Part shown: positions 35,139 through 43,258 of the stretch, piece by piece
Position numbering within the stretch: position 1 is the stretch's first letter
Layout of the letters: each line of letters opens with the position of its first letter
Made by a program: the position numbers and the translations under genes
Assembly (NCBI RefSeq): GCF_013618475.1
Contig: NZ_JABJVN010000001.1
Span: 1,144,355 to 1,208,354 of the forward strand
Length of the DNA: 64,000 bases
Direction of reading: 5' to 3'
DNA from: Saccharibacillus deserti
GTDB lineage: Bacteria > Bacillota > Bacilli > Paenibacillales > Paenibacillaceae
Notes under the pieces: model-generated
The model's input: only the letters and a program-made list of their open reading frames with translations
What the model was told of the DNA's origin: nothing
Database searches by the model: none

Positions 35139-36026
35139 TTGAATACAGAAAAAGAATCTGCCCTTATCGGTCACGTTTTTGCAAACGGACATTCGATTCA
35201 TGTGGAATCTCTGCAAGCAGATCGATCTTATCCGAATCATGTTCATTCTTTTTGTCAAATCGTCTATGTGCTGAAAGGCGGCGGCCATCTGCTGCTTCGC
35301 GGAAACGAGCTGACCGCGGCACAGGGCGATCTTTTTTATATTCCGCCGGGCGAAGAGCATACTTTTCGTACCGAAAAAAAAGCGGGCCCGGGACTTCGGC
35401 TGATCACCTGCCTGTTCGAACGCACACTGCTGAATCCCTCCTCCGGAGAAAGCGGACATCCGCTGCTCGGCGAACTGGACGATCTGACCCGCCTGTTCGG
35501 CAGCCTGGACCGCTGCCTTCGGGTTCGCGACCGCTCCCGCGAGCTGGGCCGCGTCATGCATGCGCTCGAACTTAATCTTCGGCACAAACCGAGCGGCTAC
35601 CGCTACAAATTGTTCGTGACGCTTATGGATCTGCTCGAACGGATTCGCCGGGCCGCTGCCCTGCCGGAAGACGATTCCGCTCCGGAGCGCAGTTTCGATC
35701 CCGGCGACGATCCTGTCCGTTATGCCGTAGACCATCTGACCGCCTGCTACAAAGCGCCGCTCCGGTTCGAAGAGCTGTGCGAGAAGGCTTCGATCAGTCC
35801 AAGGCATCTCCAGCGCAAGTTCAAGGCACAGACCGGTCTGACTTTTATCTCCATGCTGCAGGAAATTCGTATCCGGCAGAGCTGCGAACTGCTGCAGAGT
35901 ACCGATTGGAGCGTACAGGAAGTGGCGCGCGAAGTCGGGATCGAAGACATGAAATATTTTTACCGCTTGTTCCGTGACAAATGCGGCATGACGCCGGGCG
36001 AATTTCGCGGCGGCGAAACGGTATAA
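35139..36026 (+). CDS. AraC-family transcriptional regulator
   Basis: TTG start 8 bases after GGAAAGGAG; 295 residues. Residues 15-100 form a cupin sensing domain (SYPNHVHSFCQIVYVLKGGG, GDLFYIPPGEEHTF); residues 195-292 hold two helix-turn-helices (FEELCEKASISPRHLQRKFK, SVQEVAREVGIEDMKYFYRL, MTPGEFR). It is divergent from qdoI with 119 bases between the starts and probably activates that unit in response to a flavonoid or related compound; the ligand is an inference from the neighbour. In Bacillus subtilis the corresponding control is by TetR-type QdoR/LmrA, so the arrangement differs. Confidence 0.9.
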   Translation: MNTEKESALIGHVFANGHSIHVESLQADRSYPNHVHSFCQIVYVLKGGGHLLLRGNELTAAQGDLFYIPPGEEHTFRTEKKAGPGLRLITCLFERTLLNPSSGESGHPLLGELDDLTRLFGSLDRCLRVRDRSRELGRVMHALELNLRHKPSGYRYKLFVTLMDLLERIRRAAALPEDDSAPERSFDPGDDPVRYAVDHLTACYKAPLRFEELCEKASISPRHLQRKFKAQTGLTFISMLQEIRIRQSCELLQSTDWSVQEVAREVGIEDMKYFYRLFRDKCGMTPGEFRGGETV

Positions 36027-36078
36027 ACCGGTGCAAATCCGAATCGGCCGAATACATTGGCAGAACGGATTGACAGCA

Positions 36079-36119
36079 CAAAAAAGCTCCGTCGCAACTT
36101 TGGCTGCGATGGAGCTTTT
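36079..36119. terminator. Terminator shared by convergent genes
   Basis: AAAAAAGCTCC and GGAGCTTTT pair outside a TCGCA/TGCGA inner stem, between the AraC gene and the convergent GNAT-aminotransferase gene. Confidence 0.75.
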
Positions 36120-36180
36120 CCTGTTCGGAACCGGAACGTTAAACGGATATCCGGCACGGTCTTCCGGGTTCGGGCCTCGT

Positions 36181-37914
36181 TCAGCACAAGCTGCGGAGAA
36201 AACGCCCGATCCTCCGCGCCGCTTCGCGCAGCGCGTCTTCGCCTTGAACAAGCGAGAAGCGTATGTAGCCTTCGCCTTCCGCGCCGAATGCGGAACCCGG
36301 AATAGAGCCGATGCCTTCGCGCAGCATCAGCTGCCGCGAGAACTCTTTGGACGTCCAGACGAGATCTTTGGAACGCAGCCGCTCGGGCAGCCGCGCCCAC
36401 AGAAACATCGTGGCGCCCGGAGAACGCACCCGCCAGCCTTCCGCGGCCAGCGCTTCGACGAAGACATCGCGTCTTCGCTCATATAGAGGCGCAACGCCCC
36501 GGTCGCCGGGCGGCGCGTTCATGGCTTGTTCCAGAGCGAAAACGGCCGCTTCCTGAATCGGCTCGAATACGCCGAAATCGATATGCCCTTTCAGCTCGCC
36601 CAACGCTTCGACAGCTTCGGCATTGCCCGCCATGTAGCCGACCCGGCATCCTGCCATATTGAAACTTTTGGAAAACGAATGCAGTTCCACAGCGGTCTCT
36701 TTAGCATCGGGCACTTCGAAAATACTGATCGGCCGATAGCCGTCAAAGCCCATTTCGGAATAGGCCAAATCATGCACGATCAGCACATTCCACCGTTTTG
36801 CTTTTTCCGTCAGCCGTTCAAAAAAGGCGAGATCCGCCAAAGCCGCCACCGGATTGCCCGGAAAATTCAGCAGAATAAACACCGCTTGCTCCCAGATCCT
36901 ATCGGGTATGGCGTCCAGGTCGGGAATAAAACCGTTCTCTTCGCGCAGCGGCATCAGCCAGGGCTCCACGCCGGCAACCGCCAGGGAACCCGCATAGATC
37001 GGATAACCGGGATCCGGCAGAATCGCCAGGTCCCCGGGATTGCAGATCGCCTGCGCGAGATGCGCCAGCCCGTCCTGCGAGCCGAGCAGCGGCAGAATTT
37101 CCGTGTCGGGATCCAGCTCGGCGCCGAAGCGGTGCTTCATCCATGCTGCGCACTGCCGCCGAAAATCGGACGTGCCTCTCGTTCCCGGGTAGGTATAAGC
37201 GCTCTCGCGCAGCACGGCCAGACTAAGCTTCTGCCGAATTTCCGGCGAAGGCGCCTCGTCCGGCGCTCCGATCCCGAGATTGATCACGGTTTGTCCCGCC
37301 TGTTGGGCTTGTTCTCTCCACAGTGCCGCTTCCGAAAATACGGACGAACCCATGGCATCGAGCTTCTTGGCTCTCCACGAGCGGCTCACGGGCGAAGCCG
37401 GCTTCGTATCCGGTTCCGGACGAACCAGATCCAGGATATACCAGGCATCGCAGGCGAAATGTTCCGAACCTTCCAGAGGGGCAGCCAAGCTGCGGAACCC
37501 GTGCTTGCGATAAAAGCGGTTTGCCGCTTCCATATTGCTCAGCGTCTCCAGATAACATTGTCCGTAATGCCGGCTTGCGAAATCCAGCGCCGTGCGCAGC
37601 AGCTTCTGCGCGATGCCCGTTCCACGGGCTTCGGGGTACAGATACATTTTCTGGAGCTCGCACACTTCGCCCGATCCGGCATAAGGCGCAATACCGCAGC
37701 CGCCAACGACTCTTCCTTCGCTCAGAACCACCCAGTATGCCCGGTTCGCAGAAAAATCCTGCGTGCCGCCTGCGTTATATTCCCGATACAAATCGCTCAG
37801 GCCGGGGTCCGCCCAGGCGAGTCCTTCGCGATTGCCGCCAAACTCGATCAAAGACTCCCGGATCACCGTTTCGATCGCTGCGTTGTCTTCCCTGCGTATC
37901 TTTCTAATTTCCAC
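36181..37914 (-). CDS. Fusion protein: GNAT acetyltransferase + PLP-dependent aminotransferase
   Basis: 577 residues in one uninterrupted frame. Residues 1-165 are a GNAT domain with the acetyl-CoA loop in LYPEARGTGIAQKLLRTAL and the C-terminal ANRFYRKHGFRSL. Residues about 180-577 are a fold-type I aminotransferase (INLGIGAPDEAPSPEIRQKL, LLGSQDGLAHLAQAICNPGD, HDLAYSEMGFDGY) with the PLP lysine in ELHSFSKSFNMAGCRVGYMA, similar to LL-diaminopimelate/aspartate-type enzymes. Both halves look intact. The combination suggests one substrate that is transaminated and N-acetylated. It is the last gene of a cluster with a Nudix gene 39 bases upstream. Confidence 0.9.
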   Translation of the reverse strand: MEIRKIRREDNAAIETVIRESLIEFGGNREGLAWADPGLSDLYREYNAGGTQDFSANRAYWVVLSEGRVVGGCGIAPYAGSGEVCELQKMYLYPEARGTGIAQKLLRTALDFASRHYGQCYLETLSNMEAANRFYRKHGFRSLAAPLEGSEHFACDAWYILDLVRPEPDTKPASPVSRSWRAKKLDAMGSSVFSEAALWREQAQQAGQTVINLGIGAPDEAPSPEIRQKLSLAVLRESAYTYPGTRGTSDFRRQCAAWMKHRFGAELDPDTEILPLLGSQDGLAHLAQAICNPGDLAILPDPGYPIYAGSLAVAGVEPWLMPLREENGFIPDLDAIPDRIWEQAVFILLNFPGNPVAALADLAFFERLTEKAKRWNVLIVHDLAYSEMGFDGYRPISIFEVPDAKETAVELHSFSKSFNMAGCRVGYMAGNAEAVEALGELKGHIDFGVFEPIQEAAVFALEQAMNAPPGDRGVAPLYERRRDVFVEALAAEGWRVRSPGATMFLWARLPERLRSKDLVWTSKEFSRQLMLREGIGSIPGSAFGAEGEGYIRFSLVQGEDALREAARRIGRFLRSLC

Positions 37915-37953
37915 GCGCTGGCCCCTTTCGGCTTTTCCGGCTTTATTTTTATG

Positions 37954-38391
37954 TTACTCCCGTGTTTCTCCCGCAGTATTTGTTCCGTACAGCTTGTCAA
38001 AAACCAGCAGGCTTGCCGCCGAAACCCGGCCGCGGTCGCTGTTGTCCAGCCAGGCCAATTCTTCGATTTCCGCAGCCGGAGCAAGTTCCCCGTCGTAGTC
38101 GGCCGTATAGCCGATCATCCGCACCCGGACCTCTCCGCCTTTACCGTCTGCCGGCGCTTCGAACACGCCGAACCGTTTGGCCGTTTCCGGTCGGATCCGC
38201 ACCGTAAGTTCTTCTTCGATTTCCCGTACCAGCGTCTCGACGTCGCTTTCGCCGCTCTCGCGTTTCCCGCCCGGGAAGTAATAAATTTCTTTGCCTTTGG
38301 AACGTGCGCTCAGCACTTTGCCGTCTTCGAGCAGAATCCAGGCGACCTTGTCGATCACAAGCGGCTGTTTGTCCGTATTGTTTTCCATCAT
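37954..38391 (-). CDS. Nudix hydrolase
   Basis: 145 residues. The Nudix box is complete: GGKRESGESDVETLVREIEE followed by EL, with all metal-binding glutamates. The enzyme hydrolyses a nucleoside diphosphate linked to another group; the nearby residues do not identify the substrate. It starts 8 bases after the DMT gene and ends 39 bases before the fusion gene on the same strand, so it belongs to the same transcript. Confidence 0.9.
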   Translation of the reverse strand: MMENNTDKQPLVIDKVAWILLEDGKVLSARSKGKEIYYFPGGKRESGESDVETLVREIEEELTVRIRPETAKRFGVFEAPADGKGGEVRVRMIGYTADYDGELAPAAEIEELAWLDNSDRGRVSAASLLVFDKLYGTNTAGETRE

Positions 38392-38399
38392 GGTTCCTC

Positions 38400-38885
38400 C
38401 TACAGCGTTTTGAATGCCGAAGCCTGAAGCTCCGGCGGCTCCGTTTTCTTTTTCCCGCCAAACTTGAATACATAGATCCCCGCCACAATAATGGCCACAC
38501 CCGCCAGCTGCTTCCAGTCGAAAGCCACCTTCTCAAGCCCCAGCCAGCCCATCGAGTCGAACAGCAGGGCAAACCCGAGCTGCGACGTCAACGTCACCGA
38601 AACCGAGAAAGTCGGCCCGAGTATTTTGACGCCCAACACCAGACAGATCACGACGCCGACGCCGATCAGGCCGCTGAATGCGTACCAAAGTTTCATGTTT
38701 TGCAGATCGAACGTTCTTCCGCCTTCGAAGATCAGACTGCACGCCAGCGAGGCGATAAAGCCCATACCGAGTACCCAGGTCGTGGTTGCCCACGAACCCA
38801 TATGTACGTCCGTACGGTTGTTGAATATCGTTTGCAGCGCGACCATCGCTCCCGCGAACGCCGCAAGCACCAATCCGAATCCCAT
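38400..38885 (-). CDS. Half-size DMT transporter (YdcZ/DUF606 family), second copy
   Basis: The ATG at 38885 follows CGGGGAGGGA and gives 161 residues with five membrane segments (GFGLVLAAFAGAMVALQTIF, TTWVLGMGFIASLACSLIFE, ALLFDSMGWLGLEKVAFDWK, AGVAIIVAGIYVFKFGGKK). DUF606 proteins are half of a normal EamA transporter and often occur in pairs; the partner is at 39684-40112 beyond the Crp-type gene. Substrate unknown. Confidence 0.88.
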   Translation of the reverse strand: MGFGLVLAAFAGAMVALQTIFNNRTDVHMGSWATTTWVLGMGFIASLACSLIFEGGRTFDLQNMKLWYAFSGLIGVGVVICLVLGVKILGPTFSVSVTLTSQLGFALLFDSMGWLGLEKVAFDWKQLAGVAIIVAGIYVFKFGGKKKTEPPELQASAFKTL

Positions 38886-38937
38886 TCGAGTCCCTCCCCG
38901 TTTCTGCCGTTTTCCGGCCTCTGCCTTCTTGGTTGGC

Positions 38938-39639
38938 TTAATGCTCGTACAGATTCCGCCCCGCCAGCTGTTCCAGGCGCAGCCGGTCCCGCACATGCAA
39001 AAAGCCTCCGCTGCGCTCCACCAATCCGTCTTCCGACAGCTTGCGGATCACCCGGTTGAGATGCCGATAGCTGGTTCCGATCAGGTTAGCCGTATCGGTC
39101 AGCTCCGAGGTGGCCAGCCGTCCCTGGAAGCCGGCATCGCTCTCGTCGTAACAAACGGACAGCAGGTAGCCCGCCAGCCGCACTTCCACCGGGTACATCA
39201 GATTGAAACTGAGAAAGTCCGACTTGATATAGAACTTTTTCGTAATGATGTCCAGCATAAAACGCAGCAGCGGCGCATGATCTTCTCCGTACCGTTTGAG
39301 CATTTTTCCGGATATGCCGATCACCACCGCCGGAGAAACGGCTTCGACCGTATTGATAATATCCAGATCGCGCAAATATTCGATATCTCCGATGACTTCC
39401 GGCGGATTTTTGAACGAAATGACCAAGGTTTTGCCTTCCGGCGACGTCGTATAAATCTTGATCTTGCCTTTGACCAGCACGTAGAGCAGATCCGCACGTT
39501 CGCCCTGGCCGCACAGCTGCTCTCCCGGCTCGAACGCATACAGGCTCAAATACGGCCGCAGCGGTTCATGGAACACCTTTTCGATCCCATGCTGCGCCAG
39601 ATAAACTTCAAGCAGACCGAGGTCTTTGATTTCTTTCAT
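38938..39639 (-). CDS. Crp/Fnr-family regulator (YeiL-like)
   Basis: The ATG at 39639, 9 bases after AAGGAG, gives 233 residues. Residues 20-140 are a cyclic-nucleotide-binding-type beta roll (YLSLYAFEPGEQLCGQGERA, LYVLVKGKIKIYTTSPEGKT); residues 165-225 the winged helix (LATSELTDTANLIGTSYRHL, NRVIRKLSEDGLVERS). It has no N- or C-terminal Fe-S cysteine cluster, so it is not the oxygen sensor Fnr, and the recognition helix lacks the usual E-x-x-S-R, so it should not read the TGTGA sites found elsewhere in the window. Its place between the two half transporters suggests it controls them. Confidence 0.9.
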   Translation of the reverse strand: MKEIKDLGLLEVYLAQHGIEKVFHEPLRPYLSLYAFEPGEQLCGQGERADLLYVLVKGKIKIYTTSPEGKTLVISFKNPPEVIGDIEYLRDLDIINTVEAVSPAVVIGISGKMLKRYGEDHAPLLRFMLDIITKKFYIKSDFLSFNLMYPVEVRLAGYLLSVCYDESDAGFQGRLATSELTDTANLIGTSYRHLNRVIRKLSEDGLVERSGGFLHVRDRLRLEQLAGRNLYEH

Positions 39640-39683
39640 GGACAAGAACTCCTTCGCGTCGAATCAAACAGGACTTTCCCGCC

Positions 39684-40112
39684 CTACAGCTTCATGACCA
39701 ACACCCCGCCGATCATCAGTGCGAGACCGATAAACTGCGGAGCGCCCATTTTGCTTTTCGGTCTTCCGAACCCGCCGAAGGTATCGATCAGGAACGTCAC
39801 GCACAGCTGGGCAATCAGCAGCGCCGAGATGGTAAAGGTGACGCCGATCGTCTGAATGGCGGTGACTTCGCTGTAAATGATGACCGCGCCAAACGCGCCG
39901 CCTGCCAGATACAAGGGTTTTACTTTGCGGAATCCGCCGAGATCGCCGTCCTTCACAAATAAATAAATAAGCAGCGCCATAACGAATCCCGTCAGTTGGG
40001 TCACCGTGGCCGCCTGCCATGTCCCGATATCTTCGCTGATTCGGGCATTGGCGACTCCCTGCAGCGTAATGCAGGCTCCGCCCAGAAAAGCGAATATTAT
40101 GCCTCTTATCAA
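39684..40112 (-). CDS. Half-size DMT transporter (YdcZ/DUF606 family), first copy
   Basis: 142 residues with five membrane segments (IIFAFLGGACITLQGVANAR, TQLTGFVMALLIYLFVKDGD, LYLAGGAFGAVIIYSEVTAI, LLIAQLCVTFLIDTFGG, IGLALMIGGVLVMKL). It is the first gene of a five-gene series (DMT, Crp-type, DMT, Nudix, GNAT-aminotransferase) with gaps of 8-52 bases. It probably pairs with the second half-size copy to make a functional transporter. A palindrome upstream at 40212 is a likely control site. Confidence 0.88.
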   Translation of the reverse strand: MIRGIIFAFLGGACITLQGVANARISEDIGTWQAATVTQLTGFVMALLIYLFVKDGDLGGFRKVKPLYLAGGAFGAVIIYSEVTAIQTIGVTFTISALLIAQLCVTFLIDTFGGFGRPKSKMGAPQFIGLALMIGGVLVMKL

Positions 40113-40211
40113 CGTTTTGTCCTCCGTTTCCTTGGGGCGCGTCTCCTCCTAAAAAGGCGAGCGCGCCGATTTCCTTCCCCATTATACGGACAGGGCGGCA
40201 TGTCGAGGGAA

Positions 40212-40243
40212 GGACATATGTCCCAAATTTTGAAATCGGGACA
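40212..40243. promoter_or_regulatory. Candidate operator of the DMT/Crp cluster
   Basis: GGACATATGTCC (40212-40223) is a perfect palindrome, and GGGACA at 40238-40243 repeats the half-site in opposite orientation to TGTCCC. It lies 100 bases before the first DMT start codon, a position suiting the Crp-type regulator inside the cluster. Confidence 0.45.
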
Positions 40244-40244
40244 A

Positions 40245-40280
40245 AAAAAGCTTTTCTCCGCCTGAAATCGGAGAAAAGCT
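40245..40280 (-). terminator. Terminator after the alpha/beta hydrolase gene
   Basis: AGCTTTTCTCCG pairs with CGGAGAAAAGCT, followed on the minus strand by TTTTTTT. Confidence 0.85.
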
Positions 40281-40304
40281 GTTCCTGCCCGAAGCCGTCC
40301 GCGC

Positions 40305-41273
40305 TTAGTCCGCCGCGGCGGGTTCGCTCAGGCGGCCCTGCAGAAATTCGGTAACTTTGCGTGTATAGGACGCTTTGTCGATCAGGAACGAATCGCCGTG
40401 TCCGGCGCCTTCGACGATCAGCAGGTCTTTCTCGGCCGGGCACGCTGCGTACAGCTCGTGCACCATCGACGTCGGAACAAACACATCGTTCGAGCCATGG
40501 ATAAACAGCATCGGTGTCCGGCTGCGCCGGACCTGGTTCAGCGCGGAGGCTTCGGTAAACGAATAACCGGCTTTGATCCGGGTCAGCGCTTCGGTTGCCG
40601 GCAGCATCGGGAAAGCGGGCAGCTTGTACATGCGCTTCATCTGATGGGCCAGTTCGTCGCGAACGGACGTATAACCGCAGTCTTCGACAATCGCTTTGAC
40701 ATGGGGAGGCAGATCTTCTCCGCTTGTCATCATGACGGTCGCACCGCCCATGGAAATCCCGTGCAGCACAATCTGCGCAGCCGGTCCGTCCTGAGCGATG
40801 ATCTGGCGGATCCAGCCGAGATAATCGACCCGTTCATGCCAGCCGTAGCCGATATAAGTCCCTTCGCTGCGGCCGTGGCCGCGTGCATCCGGTACCAGAA
40901 TATTCATGCCGAGATCTTCGTGGTAGAACTTGGCGACCCCGCTCATGATCGAAGCGTCGCCGGAATAACCGTGCGCCAAAACGGCGGTTCGCTTGGTCGG
41001 CTGCTTGGCGGACAGATAATACCCGTGCAGCTTCAGATTGTCGCCGGACAGAAGCGTGCGATGCTCGAACGGCTGCTCCGCCCACCAGATGCGGCTGGAC
41101 TCCGTCTCGGTCTGCACATCGGGATTGGGCTGCAGGCCGGGATCGGCGTCCAGAAACGACTTAGGCGCCCGGGCCACGGCCATGCGGTAGAAATAGAAGC
41201 TGCCCGCCACGACGGCCGCGGCCGGAACGGCGGCAATTCCCAGAGCGGTCAATAAAGCTTTGGATGTTTTCAC
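40305..41273 (-). CDS. Membrane-anchored alpha/beta hydrolase (YqkD-like)
   Basis: 322 residues. Residues 5-28 are a signal anchor (ALLTALGIAAVPAAAVVAGS) so the enzyme faces the outside. The triad is visible: Ser in VLHGISMGGATVMM, Asp in FIHGSNDVFVPTSM, His in EGAGHGDSFLID; LAHGYSGDASIMSG supplies the oxyanion loop and DARGHGRSEGTYIGYGW is typical of the group. The family is annotated as hydrolases or peptidases of unknown substrate. The DinB gene lies 61 bases upstream on the same strand. Confidence 0.88.
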   Translation of the reverse strand: MKTSKALLTALGIAAVPAAAVVAGSFYFYRMAVARAPKSFLDADPGLQPNPDVQTETESSRIWWAEQPFEHRTLLSGDNLKLHGYYLSAKQPTKRTAVLAHGYSGDASIMSGVAKFYHEDLGMNILVPDARGHGRSEGTYIGYGWHERVDYLGWIRQIIAQDGPAAQIVLHGISMGGATVMMTSGEDLPPHVKAIVEDCGYTSVRDELAHQMKRMYKLPAFPMLPATEALTRIKAGYSFTEASALNQVRRSRTPMLFIHGSNDVFVPTSMVHELYAACPAEKDLLIVEGAGHGDSFLIDKASYTRKVTEFLQGRLSEPAAAD

Positions 41274-41334
41274 GATAATCTCTCCTTTGTCTGTGGAGCT
41301 GCGGCGTATTCGAGCCCGGCGGACCGAATCCCGG

Positions 41335-41799
41335 TCAGACCCGGCCGATGCGAGCCAGCGCGTTCATGACGCCCATATGTTGATTCATATGCGCGACGTT
41401 CAGCATCAGCAGGTCCCCGAGCGTTTCCGCTTTGGCAAAATTGTCCGGATTGGCAAGCGCCTCCCCTTGTTTGCCGGCAAAAGAATCCCGGAAGCGCTGC
41501 GGAAGTCTGCGCATTTCTTCGATCAGTTCGTCCCAGGCCGGCGGTTCGCCCTGCCAGTCCGAAGGACGGGTACCCGGCGCAAAAAAGGTGGCATAAGCGG
41601 CAGGCAGAACAGAAGCCCGTCCGGACAGTCCGTTTACGACGCGGTCGCTGACTGCGAGGATATGGCCCAGATTCCAATACAGGTGATTGTTGAATCCTTG
41701 CGGGATCACCGTTCTGGCTTCGTCGGATACACTCTCCGCGTGCTTCAAAATGCCTGTCTGAGCCCGGTCCATCAGCTTGAATACAAAATCGTCGGTCAT
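41335..41799 (-). CDS. DinB-superfamily protein
   Basis: The ATG at 41799 behind ATGGAGGC gives 154 residues. A four-helix bundle with metal-binding histidines in NHLYWNLGHILAVSDRVVNG and LNVAHMNQHMGVMNAL is the DinB/YfiT signature. Members of the superfamily include bacillithiol S-transferases and other metal-dependent thiol enzymes; the specific reaction is not given by the sequence. A longer in-frame start upstream lacks a ribosome site. It may be co-transcribed with the hydrolase gene downstream. Confidence 0.85.
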   Translation of the reverse strand: MTDDFVFKLMDRAQTGILKHAESVSDEARTVIPQGFNNHLYWNLGHILAVSDRVVNGLSGRASVLPAAYATFFAPGTRPSDWQGEPPAWDELIEEMRRLPQRFRDSFAGKQGEALANPDNFAKAETLGDLLMLNVAHMNQHMGVMNALARIGRV

Positions 41800-41996
41800 T
41801 GTTGTGCCTCCATGCCGTCTGGCGAAGCTCTTCGGCAAGCCCGCGCGGTACGGCGATTTTTGAAATCCTTCACTTTTCCAGTATACAATGACGCCTTTCG
41901 GGCAGGCAACGCGGCGCCGCTTATCGGATGACGGCATAGTGGGTAATAAGTAAACGTTATCTTGTTTTTTATCCGACTTTGAGAGGAGTTTTTTGT

Positions 41997-43184
41997 TTGA
42001 ATTCCAACCACTCGCCCAAAGATGTTCTGTTCACTCCGGAGTTCACCCAGGATCCTTATCCGGTCTATGCCCGAATGAGAGAAGAAGAACCGATCGCAAA
42101 GCTGATGTTTCCCGACGGCCAATTCGGATGGATGATTACCCGTTACGAAGATGCCGTCGAGATTCTCAAAGACAACCGTTTTATCAAGGACATGACCAAA
42201 ATTTACGGCAGCGGCAGCCAAAGCATTTTCACGAACAATATGCTTTTCGCCGATCCGCCGGATCACCGCAGACTGCGCGGGCTGGTCCAGCAGGCGTTTA
42301 CGCCCAAGCTGATCGAGGGCATGCGCGGGCATATCCAGCAGATTGCGGACAATTTGCTGGATGCCGTCGAAGGACGCGATACGATCGAATTGATCGACGA
42401 TTACGCTTTTCCGCTGCCGATTATCGTCATCAGCGAAATTCTCGGGGTTCCGATCGAAGATCAGGAGAAATTCCGCACCTGGTCAAACTCGATTATCGGC
42501 GCTTCGAATGCGGAAGAAGGTCCCACAGTCTATCAGCATATGCAGGAATTCACGGAATATCTCGGCAGATGGTTCGAAAAAGTCCGGCGCGAACCGGGAG
42601 ACGATCTCATCAGCCAGCTGATCGTGGCGGAAGAAGCCGGCGAACGCCTGTCGGAACAGGAAATCTACGGCGTGGTATCCCTACTGATCATCGCCGGTCA
42701 CGAAACGACGGTCAATCTGATCGGCAACGGCATTCTTTCGCTGCTGCAGCATCCCGACCAGCTGCGCAAACTGCAGGAGAACCCCGAATTGATCAAAGGG
42801 GCTATCGAAGAAATGCTGCGCTACAACGGCCCCGTCGAGTTCAGCACATCCCGCTGGGCCGGCGAAGATCTGGAGTTTCGCGGACATGCGATGCAAAAAG
42901 GCGACCTGATCGTCGTGGCGCTCGATTCCGCAGACCGGGACGGCGCGCAGTTTGCCGATCCGGATCTGTTCGATATTACCCGGGAGCGAAGCCGGCATCT
43001 GGCGTTCGGACACGGGATCCATATGTGCCTGGGCGCGCCGCTGGCCCGGCTCGAAGGCGAAATTGCCGTCAATACGCTGATCCGCCGCTTCCCCAACCTT
43101 CGTCTGCGGAAGGATGCCGGCGAACTGGAATGGCGCCCGGGAATGATTGTACGCGGCGTCAAAGCCATCCCGCTGTCTCTCTAA
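41997..43184 (+). CDS. Cytochrome P450 (CYP107-like)
   Basis: The TTG at 41997 follows GAGGAG by 7 bases and gives 395 residues, normal for a soluble bacterial P450. The I-helix oxygen-activation motif is IIAGHETTVNLIG, the K-helix ExxR is in IEEMLRYNGPVEF, and the heme cysteine in LAFGHGIHMCLGAPLARLE. The general pattern is that of the CYP107/YjiB group, which hydroxylates macrolides, fatty acids or terpenoid-type compounds with electrons from ferredoxin or flavodoxin. No redox partner lies beside it. It is a single-gene unit with a terminator at 43212. Confidence 0.92.
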   Translation: MNSNHSPKDVLFTPEFTQDPYPVYARMREEEPIAKLMFPDGQFGWMITRYEDAVEILKDNRFIKDMTKIYGSGSQSIFTNNMLFADPPDHRRLRGLVQQAFTPKLIEGMRGHIQQIADNLLDAVEGRDTIELIDDYAFPLPIIVISEILGVPIEDQEKFRTWSNSIIGASNAEEGPTVYQHMQEFTEYLGRWFEKVRREPGDDLISQLIVAEEAGERLSEQEIYGVVSLLIIAGHETTVNLIGNGILSLLQHPDQLRKLQENPELIKGAIEEMLRYNGPVEFSTSRWAGEDLEFRGHAMQKGDLIVVALDSADRDGAQFADPDLFDITRERSRHLAFGHGIHMCLGAPLARLEGEIAVNTLIRRFPNLRLRKDAGELEWRPGMIVRGVKAIPLSL

Positions 43185-43211
43185 AAAGTATGAACACATA
43201 AGCGGCCCACG

Positions 43212-43250
43212 AAAAAGAGCCTTTTCCCCGTATTAGGGAAAAGGCTCTTT
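43212..43250. terminator. Terminator between P450 and phytochrome genes
   Basis: AAAAAGAGCCTTTTCCC pairs with GGGAAAAGGCTCTTT; T-runs on both strands, between convergent genes. Confidence 0.85.
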
Positions 43251-43258
43251 GTTCGGGA

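Noticed and set aside
36181-37914. Assembly artefact joining two genes
   Set aside because: The frame is continuous, the linker is natural-looking, and no internal start with a ribosome site separates the domains; still listed for checking.
38938-39639. Oxygen-sensing Fnr as identity of the Crp-type regulator
   Set aside because: No cluster of four cysteines and a recognition helix that lacks the E-x-x-S-R pattern.
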